Source: Cyanoderma ruficeps (taxonomy: Eukaryota; Chordata; Aves; Passeriformes; Timaliidae). From it: DNA of 64,000 nt. Position numbers and translations under genes: made by a program. Below, piece by piece: positions 24,241-34,631 of this stretch. The stretch lies in contig VZDJ01000594.1 of assembly GCA_008694505.1 (NCBI GenBank), positions 12,856,026-12,920,025 on the forward strand, read 5' to 3'. Below the pieces are notes generated by a model, which was not told the origin of the DNA, ran no database searches, and worked only from the letters and a program-made list of their open reading frames with translations. Each line of letters starts with the position of its first letter. Position 1 is the first letter of the stretch.

Positions 24241-24480
24241 GCTACTGGTTCATTTCAACTGCATCCACCGAACCGTAACTCACTACTGCACACAAGTTCA
24301 GCAGGAACATTCCCAAAACCCCCGTTGAAGAAATTTACGGTTGCTCAACGCTCTGTTACTGGCGGCCACAACTGTGTGCGCTCCACATGTCTTTGTAATC
24401 ACTTAATGACTCATTTCCTTAATCTCTCGTTTCCTATAGCCTTATTACAAGCAATTCATAAACTCAGATCCATAGCTGTT
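24241..24480. promoter_or_regulatory. CpG-retaining, possibly conserved non-coding block
   Basis: In an otherwise CpG-poor window this 240-bp block keeps about eight CpGs (at CCGAACCG, CCCCCGTT, TACGG, AACGCTC, GGCGG, GTGCGC and TCTCGT). It also carries homeodomain/AP-1-like words (TAATCACTTAATGACTCA) and no low-complexity sequence. These are typical of constrained regulatory DNA. No open frame of note crosses it. Function is inference only. Confidence 0.25.
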
Positions 24481-24590
24481 CTCTGGCTGTAGTCAGGAAG
24501 CACTGAACTGACTGCATCTGGTTGGTTGGCTGAAGTACCCCTCTCTATTCCCCTCTGAAACTTTCCACTGGACCCTGTCTTTTGCTGCAG

Positions 24591-24607
24591 TGACACCTAC
24601 TGATGAG
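24591..24607 (+). other. Microexon-like segment, 17 nt (weak)
   Basis: The acceptor-like CCTGTCTTTTGCTGCAG ends at 24590 and the donor GAG/GTAAGAG follows at 24607/24608. Both motifs are strong. Only one frame is open across the 17 bases (TPTDE after two leading bases). Confidence 0.12.
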
Positions 24608-26083
24608 GTAAGAGTGTATTAACTACACGGTCCCTTGCTGCCAAACGCAGCCAGCAACCACTTCCTGGTACTAACCAGATGTTTCTGCTCTTTTGGAGCA
24701 AATTTCACACTGCACTTGAAGAAGTTTCGTACGGTCTTGACTGTAACACACCAGTGGCCAGCAGACCTGAAGAGAGATCGCTGCAGCAGGAGGAAATGGC
24801 ACTTCGTGTCCAGGTTTCTCATTCAGCCATCAACCACCTTAAGGCCTTGGGAAGCAGACCTTGCAAGGCAACGTCCCTGGGGATGCTACATGGCATTGAG
24901 GAAGCAGCCAAACAGCCAGCATGCCTTTGCTTTCCTCTGCAGATCCTTTTATTTTTCTGGAGAAATAACTACTGTCAGGAAGTTGTAACCCTGATACCTC
25001 CTCAAAACACCCCGTGGTGACTGGGAGAAGGGGAGCGAAAGCCAGAGCCCCATTGCTTGATGCTGCCACTTCTCTTTCAGTGAAAAGTGTTTCCCTTTTA
25101 AACCTCAGTCTTTTCCCTCTACAATTATTTGGAAAATTTCAGCTTCAGTTAAAACACTATAAAAACCAACCTGCAGCACCTCAAGAAGAGAAGAAATTGG
25201 GTTAGTACTCCAGAAGGGTAAGAGGAGAATCAAGGAATGGATGAAGGAAATAAGGACACTTTCTCACTGGAGACCTTGGCTTTAATCCAGTTTGCCATGA
25301 ATGTTATCTGTTCTCTAGTATACCTAAACATTGATTCATGTGGGAGACAGCATGATAAAGGAATGAACATAGGATGGAATTAGATAGAATTGGATAGGTT
25401 AGGAATTGTCAAAACATTCCTCAATCTCCCTCTCTGCTTTGAGATCCTGACTGGCTGGCACTGGAGGTTAACACCTTAAATCTGAGGCCAGCGACCCAGA
25501 GCCAATGGACAAGTTGTGAAACAGTGTTGTAAATCCATGATCTCCTAAGCCTGTCTGTGAAGAAAATAATTTCACAGAGGCTTTGGGACATAACAGGTCT
25601 GCACAAGAGGATGAGTACTGAAGAGGTTTTCTCTCCCACTAGAAAATTTGGTGACATATTAGCCATTGTTTTGTAGGATTGCAATGCCTGAACATGAATT
25701 CCCCTGGTCATTTTGATGCAGAAGCAGTGCATCTTCACCATGCATCTTCCACATCACCATCACCACAGCACAAATGGGGCAAACAGACTAAGAAGATAAA
25801 TGATCTACCCAATGTATAAAAGAGGAGCTCCCTGAGATGTGACAAAGTAAAGCAGAATCTACCTACAGCGTGCAATAGGGCTTTTGGAAAAAGGTCCTCT
25901 GAATAGAAAGGACCTCAGGTACATGTTATTAACTATTGGTTGCATTATGTCAGGTACTTTATATTCTACCACTTCCTTCTGGATGGATTCTGCTCTCCTC
26001 TGCTGCCCACTTTTCATGTAAATTCAAGGTCTTCTGGACAAGAATCTGAAATCTCAGTTTTGTTTCTGTGACTTCTCCTGTAG

Positions 26084-26139
26084 GACTCTCCAGAAAAGAG
26101 GCCCTGCCTTGAAAACTTGAGTCTTTCTGAGGATGGCAG
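26084..26139 (+). other. Candidate exon, 56 nt (unconfirmed)
   Basis: The acceptor is strong (TTTTGTTTCTGTGACTTCTCCTGTAG ending at 26083, mostly pyrimidine). The donor CAG/GTACTA is weaker. Only one frame is open and it reads DSPEKRPCLENLSLSEDG, with the charged, serine-rich look of a disordered regulatory protein segment and no compositional bias. Ignoring the donor, the frame continues eight more codons to a TGA, so a terminal exon is also possible. I do not recognise the protein. No partner exon on the plus strand within several kb is evident. Confidence 0.22.
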
Positions 26140-27705
26140 GTACTACAAAAAGAGAAATCATTGATGCAAATTCTCTCATCTTTGATGAAGCTCCATGGTG
26201 AGATGATTGGGGTCAGCAGTTTGAAAAGGCCTTCAGATTTAAATAAATTCTGTCATGGCTGATGGGGACATGAGCAAGGGGCACCAAACCACAGGGTTTC
26301 CACAGAGCCCACAAACATAAACAGCAAGATCCTTCATGGATACCAAGTAAATCACAGCTGATAGAGTTCAGGGGAAGAGAGAAATGTCATGGTGGTGCAG
26401 ACAGATAGACAGACAGACAGTAGAGTGGCTTTGTAGTGTCTAATTTTTTAGAATAATGCAACAAGACAGATCACATAACATGAAAACCTTATCTAACTAC
26501 TCCTGTACAGAACCTGACCTGGTGCTACAAAGAGCTCCAGTGTTGTCAGCTGAGAAACCACAGTGTTTGCACTGAGATCTCACAGTCCCCCAGCACAAGA
26601 AGCCATGGCATCACAGCAGATTATCTGTGATTTCCAGTTTTTGCAGGCACAAGAGGTCAGTGCCACAGTGCCTGCAGGGAATGTGACTTTTCAGCTGTCT
26701 TGCTGTCTCCAGTAAACTTTGACCTTTGCACAATCTAATATCAAAGAACCAATTATTCTCAACACTCATATATTTTCCTCCATAGACTCAATGCCACATG
26801 GTTGCCGGGGGCAAGGCATCATGCTAATCAAAACAATAATTCAAGGGAAGGCAGCAGGGGGCTGTCATGATCAAGAGCTTGGGGTTCCACTTCTGCCTCT
26901 CAGCCACAAATATGGATTCAGTCACGCCTGCTTGTTCCCTCCCTCTCCCCCAAGTCTGTGCCATGATCCTGTCCTGGTGTAAGTTATATAAAGAAATCAA
27001 AGGAGATGCACCAGTGTATTCCAGTATCTCTTGCCATACTCAAGTTTCCCTGTCACCTATAGGTCTCCTCTTGAAAGAGGCACTGTTGTCCAGTGCTTAT
27101 TTATCTTATCATTCCTCAGCACCCAGAATTAGCTCTCCTCTGTCCTTGTGCCTGCAGCAACTGGAGTCATTGGAAAAGTGACACTAGGAAAGTATCACTG
27201 CCTTGGTGGGATGGGGAAGAAAGAGGAGGCGCCAGTCCCACATGACAGACCCATCCAAATATCCCATACTCACTCAGTGTCCATAGCCTCCTTTGACCTC
27301 AGCTGCCACCACTGCATTCTGTGAGCTCACAGCATCAGGATCAATGAAAAATCAAAGACTCATCCAGGAAAGGGTCTTGCTTCCAACAGCAGGCATACGG
27401 AGCTGCCTGTAATTTTCCCACCCAAAGGCATTAATGTGCAAGAAAATGCATTAAATGTCACAAAATGCTGACAACTTGGCTCACTGTCATCAACAAAACC
27501 CTGAAGCTAAGGAGCAAACACATTTCCCAGTTGTGTTGAGTATTAGCCCTAACCTAGGATGTCAATATAGACAAATATATCTCAGGGTATACCTGAGCCC
27601 AGACAAGTCAGAAATTCAGTTTCAAGTGCATAAAACCACTGACTTTCCCAGGTTAATGTGGTATCACAACATGGCTTCAGGTAGAGTAAGATGAGGAGAA
27701 CTCAC

Positions 27706-27716
27706 CTGGTTAACTT
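27706..27716 (-). other. Microexon-like segment, 11 nt, minus strand (weak)
   Basis: On the minus strand ATCTCCCTCCTAG is followed by 11 bases and then CAG/GTGAGTTC, a perfect donor. Both signals are strong but the segment is very short. The true partner of the donor may be an acceptor farther upstream on the minus strand. Confidence 0.12.
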
Positions 27717-30700
27717 CTAGGAGGGAGATGTTTTACAGATATTTTATATGTTTTAATAGTGTTGTTGACTGTTCTGTCACTAAGTCTCAATGTCTTTAAA
27801 GTGGGAAGTGTGGAGTGCTGAGTGTGCCGGAAATTTGTTCATCCCCTGGAGACAGGTGGGGTTAATTCTGACTAGCACAAACCTAGTGGGGGCATGGAGA
27901 AAGAAGAAAAACACATAGAATAAATAGAAGTTTATAGACTTCTGCACAGTTAAACCTGACAGGTAGGACTGTGCTTCAGCATGGTTTGTTTTCCTGTAGT
28001 TGTTCCAGATTTCTTTGTTGCAAAGTAAAAACATCTACAAAGGGTCTGCAAGTTTCATATCCCACTTGTATTGCATGGAGGTGATGATTGCACTTTAATA
28101 GAGCTCAGGATTATTCAGTGGCACATCCTGGGGTGTAAATCAGTTGAAATTTAACCTTATTCAATATGGGTAATCAGTGGAAAGGGTTTGGTTCAGACTG
28201 CAAGGGTAAAAACAGCCAAGGCTGAAGGTACTCGAGGCTTCTGAAGGAGGAAAACTCTGAGGCAGGGACGTTGTTGGCTAAAACAAAAAGATTGTATTTC
28301 AGGAAAAAATACTAAATGCTGAGATTATAAAGCATTCTGACATGTGTATGTGAGCAGTCTCTCTTTAATAGCAGGATGTAAATGCTTCCTTTCTTTCTTT
28401 TTGTAAATGTAGGGGGAAATTTTAACCTGAATAAATTTGATTTTGAATGAATAAAAAGTCAATAATCCCACTCCTGAAAGGAACTGCGAAACATGAGAGC
28501 AGAATATGAGAGCAGAACTGCAAAACACTACAACTGAAATGCCTGCTTGTTTCCTTGAACATTAGAGCCCTTAGAAATTAGTGCTGCTCTACACCAAAAG
28601 CAAAAGTATTACATACCAGTGCTCTTAAAGAAAAAAGAAAAAGAAAAGGATAAAATTAGAGGCTGAGGTGCCTTTTTTTGCAGCTTGAGACCTAAAAGGA
28701 TAAAAACCAAATGCTCTGCCTTCTTGATATGTTGGTTTGTTTTTTTTTTTAAGGAACGAAGCTACTGGAGAAATTGAAGAGCATGACTGCTGGTCCCTAA
28801 ATGGAATATGAAAGTTAAACTCCATCCAATCAAGACTCTATGGAATGTGTATTTTGGGGAAGAAAAGAGGAAGAGAAACTTTTTCTTAGCAGGACACACA
28901 TATCTGAGCAGCTCCTAGGTGGAAAACATTCCCGTGGTGTGGCTTGTGAAGATCCTGTTGGGTAATAGGATCCTCCAGCCAATAAAGGCAAATGTGCTGG
29001 TGGTCCTGGCCCACAACACCTTATCTCTCTGGGTCCATGGCCTTACTCCTCCAAGGAATGATCCATCCCTGTGGATTTCTGGCCATTGTGTCACCATCAC
29101 TGATGCTCCCCAGTCTTCAGCTTTCTGAAATTGTGCATGCATTGAGGCTTCTGCATGTGTGAGTGTTTTAGTTGTTTGTTTAGTGTTGGCTTGGAAGGTC
29201 AGGAAAGTTAGTCCTGCATGATTTATGTTGAAAGCCTTCAATTCCTACAATTTTCTACATCTGTCTCATACTTCTCTGATTTTTATTAATTACACTTCAT
29301 TAATTGTTTTTCTTTACACTGGAGGTGTGGCTGAGACAAAAGCAAATGAAGCACTTCCCATGGAAGCAAAAAGTATGTCAAAGCTGCCCGATGAAATGGA
29401 TCATTCCCTGATTTGGGGAGGCTGTGAACACATCCTGGCAAGTGCTAAGACTGCTGCAGGGACTGAGTCTCTCCCAACTATTTTGCCTTCCAAAATCTTG
29501 TCTTGTGGCTGGTTCAGTCCTTCAGACCATGTGACCAGGAAAATGCTGAATAGAGGAGGAAGGTGAAAGGGATGTATTTCTTACTTTGTTTCAGAGGAAA
29601 CCCCATAACTCTCCAAATATTAAGGTGTTCCATATGTGGATTTTAAATATCAGCTTGTCACTTCAAGCTGTCTGATGTGAACTGTTGGATGGGGCTGCTG
29701 TCTTCTCCAGGACTTACTCCCATCCTACCCAGATACCAGAAAAGGTTGAAAAATACTATGAAAAATGCAAAAGATGACAGTTTGGAGCATAGATGTTTTC
29801 CAGAGTTGCAACCTATTGACCTATTTTCATCAGGCTCAGTGGCACAGACTATATATCAGGATGAGGGAACAACAACAGAAGAAGGAAAAGGATAGTCTAA
29901 AAAAAAAAAATCTCATGGTGAATTTAAAGCAACCAAATACTACCTGCCTGAGTTCTCCCAGATCTTTCTGTAGATCTAGCAGCCACCTAAGGCTTGGAGA
30001 TATCTGACACATTTCACAAAAGGGTGCTTTGGAGTTCAGCAGTTGACTGCCTTTTGGTTTTTTTCTTTTTCAGGGAGAAATATAAATGTATATGGGTTTA
30101 TAAACCGTTCTCTTCCTACTATTATATTCGTTATTATACTGTGCTCGAGCCCAAAAGTTACAGAAGCAAGCAGGAACAGAATGGGAGAAAAGCAGCATTG
30201 AAAACCTGAAGTGGGTTTAGAGATCTACTCAATTCCCAGTAGCACAGGTCTCAGAAAATTTGCAAGTTGGCATCTGAAGCTCAGTTTTGTAGCTGCTTCT
30301 GCTCTTTATGGGATACAAAAAATTGCTAAATCCTGGATCCTAGAACTGAGCATTAATTCTCTTTCTGGATTCCAGTCCATAGCTTGGGTTCATCCAAGCT
30401 GTTGCTGATTAGGGAATGAGTAAGACCACTGGAAGTGCAAATACTTGATTTTTTTATAAGCATTGGGCAACACCAAGGAAATTTGTTTTTTTTTTTTTCC
30501 AAACTTCTGGATTTGTGGAAACAGATGTTTAAAATGAACATTGTAGGACTCATAGCCATGGGTTACTTTAGAAATCAAAGGCAGAAATGGATTAAAACCC
30601 AGATATTTTTCAGGAGAACAATTATTCCACTGGTAAATAATAATACAACCTAAATCCAGCCTCCAGCATAAAAGGCTCCAAAACAAGTGATTGCTGAGAG

Positions 30701-33250
30701 GATGTGATGGGAAAGTGCTACCTTATATGCTACCTTTAAGTTCTCCTTTTACATGTACACGATGGGTCACATTGGTGAAAGCTTGTCCTGGTAGAGATGG
30801 CTGATCTCTCATGAAACTTGGAGAAAAATGGGGATGAAAAGTAAAGTATGTCTTCTTTTTCACCATGTAAAGAACCTTGATTCAAACTAGGAGGTAGTCA
30901 CGTTGAAACTGGAAAGTTAGGAAAAACTCTTAACTTCCTCCAAATAGTTGTATAGAGGGTTAGGCAAACACCCCAAATGAACAAGGCCTTCCTCAGGGTT
31001 TCGTTGTCTTGGTACTCCCATGGGAACACTGCTGTGATATTTGAGAATCTATAGCTGCTGCAACTAAGATCCAGCTGTGAAAGTGATGATACACAGTAGT
31101 GACTAGGAATAGCAGGGAACCAAACTTCAGTGACCCAAATGCCTCTCGTAGTCCTCTAAAAAATTCTTTCTTTCACTACATTAACAGCCAGACTTCTACT
31201 CAGTATCAATGGGGTGTGGCTTGTACCTGGGGAGAGATGTATCTTTCAAATTGATTTTTTCTGGGGTGATACAGGTTCTTTTGAGCTCTTCTCAGGCTTT
31301 GAATTCTGCCAACAATTATCAGTTGGGAATTTTAAAAAATCAACCAGAAAAACACTTTACTTTGCTCCAGTTGGCCTTAACCCACCAACCAGTTCTACAC
31401 AGAGTCAAATACAGCTGTCAAGCAGTAATGTGTTTTGTTTTTTTCCTCTCCCTGATTATTCTTGGGCTGAAGCTGAACTGATAACCTCACAGACTGTCTT
31501 TTTGGGCTGGCTGCAGATCAAGAATGTAATTTCACAAAGAAATGCTGAGATTTCAGAAGCAAGGTTTCATTGCAATGTGGAATGAAGCTGGGAAGTTTTA
31601 AACATTGCCAAGGGACAATGAATGCCCTCAACAGCTCCTGCCTCTCACTGAATTCCCCCCCTTTCTCCCGGACTGCAGAGTACCAATCCGCCTTGTGGAA
31701 AACACGGGTTCAGCCTGCTCCTTTCCTACTCACTTTTAAATCTTTTCTGTCCAGAAATTCATTGGACTGTGGGGCATAGCAAGTAAAATGGCTTATTTCT
31801 TGCATACCAGGACTGATTAGAGGAGCAACTCTCCAACACAATTTCCTTTTGGCAGGAGGGGTGAGACTCCTTGGGCCTGTGGCATGAAATTTCCAGCTGA
31901 GTTGCTCTGAGGCTTGGGTGTCCCTATCAGCCCATAGCACCTCCTGTTTCCTCTTGAAATCCTTGAGACGGTCCTCAAAATGCCCTATTTTTTTGGCAGG
32001 GTACAAAGTTGCAGCAGCAGATAGTACATGCCTCCCCATCCTCCCTTCCTGGTGTCAAAAGGCACAAGGGAAAAGCTGAACATGGCAGATTTCCAGCCTA
32101 ATCAGAGAGGCATGTTCCTGTCTTTGCTGACAGCTTTTCTATCCTCCCAAGTATGGTGTGGCTAAAGTGGAGACTGGGGCTGCTGGAGAGCCAGGTGCTA
32201 AAGGCTTTCCATATCCATCTGGGTGCACAGCAGAGTGGCTTGCATATGATGCAGATGATGGTCTGCTCTCCATTAGTCTGCTTAGGATCTGTGCAACAAC
32301 AGCCTGCCTTGCGTGGTATTGCCACATTTCCAGACAAGTAAAAATGCAGCTAAAACTTTGAAGGTTTGTTTATAGCTTGAATTTTTCCTCAGTACATTTG
32401 TTCCTCTTCTTGTCTGCATGCAAATGCGTGTCAAGTGGGAAGGGAATGCTTCCTAAAAGAAATTAAAACATTTGTGGAATGGTGTCTGCTGTCTTATCGG
32501 ACAGTAGCTCACCACTGCAATGGAGAAAACCAGGTCCAGACATCATGGTATATGTGGAGGTGGGGAGGTGAAGGAGAGGGAGAAAAGAGAAAAAAAAAAT
32601 GCAATATTGTTCTTTAAGTGGCTGATTTCCTTCCTCTCAAATACCAAACAAAATTTTAATGATGAAACCTGCTAACAGCTGGGGCTAATTTGGAGGTTAT
32701 TTTTATGGCAAGAGCAGCAAGACAATAAAAAGTCAGCCCCAACTGCGGCTCAGTTCAGACGTTTATTTCAGCAGACCCTCTAAAATAGTCGTGACCTAAC
32801 CTCCTCCATCCCCATTGCATCACCTCTGCCTGGTAGCTGTCTGTCACGGGGATGTGATCACATGCTACATCTCCCCTCCAAAGGATGCGGAGGCTGCTGT
32901 AGCTCCTTGTTTAGCAAATCACAAGGCAGGGCCAAGGCCTGAAGGGTTCACTTGGGGACTCTCTGGAAATGTCGTCAGTGCTTACATTTATATGTCATTG
33001 GATTTTCAAAACTGTTCTGCTTTGCTGTTGGTTGGTCCCTGTCTATCCAGGATCTTCCCCATCTACTGTGGAGAAAGACTGTTGTCCCAAGGTTTCTCAG
33101 GTTCATGGGAGTTTAAGAGCTGTTTACTACTCAGGATGCATGGCTCTCTCTGTGTAGTAAGACAGAAAGCAGCTCACTCCCAGGACTTGGAGGAGGGATA
33201 GACTGCAGGACCTGAGCTTAGGGGGTTGACAAGGGCTGGGTTTTTTGGGA

Positions 33251-34229
33251 AAGCCAGTTTTCCAGCCCTGACCCTCGTATACCCATGTTCCCCAAGGAGC
33301 ACCCGTGGTGCGACATGGGGTGGAGCAGGAGTCCCACCAGCCATCAAGGGAGTCCCTCACCCCGAGGCCCACATTTGGCAGGGGGGAAGGAACGTGACAG
33401 ACACAAGCTTAGACTTCTGGCACTGGCTGGAGCTTAAATAACTGCCATAGGCTGTTAAACCAAAGCCACTGGCTCTGGGAATAGAGGAGGGCACCCGCCG
33501 AAGGGCAAAGAAAGCCTCCTTTCAGGAGTGAGAACCAGCACCTCTCGTGACGCTGCCATATAAAATCATGCAGCACCTGTTAGATCTTTTCTCGCTCTGC
33601 TCTCAAGACGCAGGAACAGCTTGGCTCTATAAAAGCCTCAATGTGTTTGTTTTCATTCTGAAGAGCTAATCCAAACCCCTCTCTTCCCAAAGGACAGGGA
33701 AGGAGGGGCTGGAGGGGGTATTTTTATTTTTTTCCTTCTGCTGGGGAAACAGGTTGGAGCTGTTAAAATAATTGGCAGCAGTAGATTCCTGCAGGTTTTG
33801 GCTGCATTTTAAAATAGAGAGGTTTTCTTTTTCTCCCTCTCTCCCCTTGTTTTTTGTCTTCTGATTTAGCCATAAAATTGCCACTTATTACATTAGCAGT
33901 TGCAGAAAGCAGGAGTTTTCCTCATTAGAGTGGCTCCTGCTCACAGTCTGGTAATATCATTTGGTTGGAAGGACCTTGCCAAAAGGCTATAAAACCAGCT
34001 GAGGACTCACACAGCAGTGTCAGGAGGTTGCTTTCTTGGTTACTTTGGTAACACAAAAGCAAAGCTTCCCTCTCTTTTCAGGACAGGGATATAGGTTTAG
34101 TTTTGGGTTTATTTCCACCTCCTCTATCTTGCGAAGGACTTTGCAAACAAGCAGCAGCGGGGGACAGGAGAGGACAGGAAAAGACCCACAGTATGTGTCA
34201 GGTCTGTCACTGAGTGTTGTGGCTTTCAG
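33251..34229 (+). promoter_or_regulatory. Promoter-like region with three TATA octamers
   Basis: TATAAAAT at 33559, TATAAAAG at 33628 and TATAAAAC at 33988 lie within 440 bp on the plus strand. The last two sit in GC-flanked contexts (GGCTCTATAAAAGCC and GGCTATAAAACCAGC) that fit the classical TATA box. The stretch 33290-33610 has about ten CpGs, more than most of the window, though it falls well short of a CpG island. An open frame with splice-like ends begins about 240 bp below the last TATA. There is no evidence of transcription, and AT-rich octamers occur by chance. Confidence 0.25.
33957..33978 (-). mobile_element. Possible CR1 3'-end relic, reversed
   Basis: TTTGGTTGGAAGGACCTT matches, with two single-base gaps, the complement of the CR1 3' tail as I remember it (TTTGGGTTGGAAGGGACCTT). 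The terminal octamer repeat expected to the left is absent and no CR1 body follows to the right. It lies just upstream of the TATA octamer at 33988. The match is short and may be coincidental. Confidence 0.22.
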
Positions 34230-34631
34230 GGGAGCCAGGTCAGCTATGTGCATCCCCACATGCATCCTCCTGAAAACCATCAAGGGCCAGCGGCACGTGA
34301 GCCCACACCTTTCCCAGTCCTTAGAGCACACATGTCGCATACTGATACCCACCTAAGGAAGCTGGTGAGTGCCACCCTCCAGCTGGGACCAGACCCTTCC
34401 AGCGGCGGGCAGATGGCAGGGTCTATAGCCTTTGACGACCTGAAGCAGCATTGCTGGGCAGCAGGGAGCACTCCCTGCCTCCTCACAGATGTAAGCAGCC
34501 ACACAGCTCTCAAAAAACTCTGTAGATCACCATTTTGTACCTGCAGCCCTTTTACCAAGATCAGAGTCTCAGTAGAGACCCAATCTTCAGGGGATTTCCC
34601 CAGCAGCTCTATTGCTCTATTGCTCTCTTAA
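34230..34631 (+). other. Open frame with splice-like ends below the TATA cluster
   Basis: A moderate acceptor-like TGTGGCTTTCAG ends at 34229. The frame that follows stays open for 133 codons to a TAA at 34629-34631. Two good donor-like sites fall inside it, CTG/GTGAGT at 34363/34364 and GAT/GTAAGC at 34490/34491. The first ATG in frame (34260) has a poor context with C at -3. The translation is rich in H, P and S (MHPPENHQGPAAREPTPF) and matches no family that I know. A lncRNA or lineage-specific exon is possible, and a chance frame in locally GC-rich sequence is more likely. Confidence 0.15.

Larger units (their letters stand above)
24608..33250. other. Non-coding stretch with a few exon-like segments
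   Basis: No gene is recognised. The two overlapping plus-strand frames near 24635-25020 and the minus-strand frame at 25421-25741 resemble nothing known. A very strong acceptor-like CTTCTCTTTCAG at 25080 is followed by a 41-codon open frame ending in TAG at 25205, with no polyadenylation signal close by. Short GACA (26398-26420) and TTTC-type tracts and T-runs at 28740-28750 and 30486-30498 are present. The candidate exons at 26084 and 27706 are listed separately. Confidence 0.6.

Noticed and set aside
32176..32211. Collagen-like peptide GAAGEPGAKGFP in a short plus-strand frame
   Set aside because: Only four Gly-X-Y triplets, no continuation on either side and no splice sites framing it; chance.
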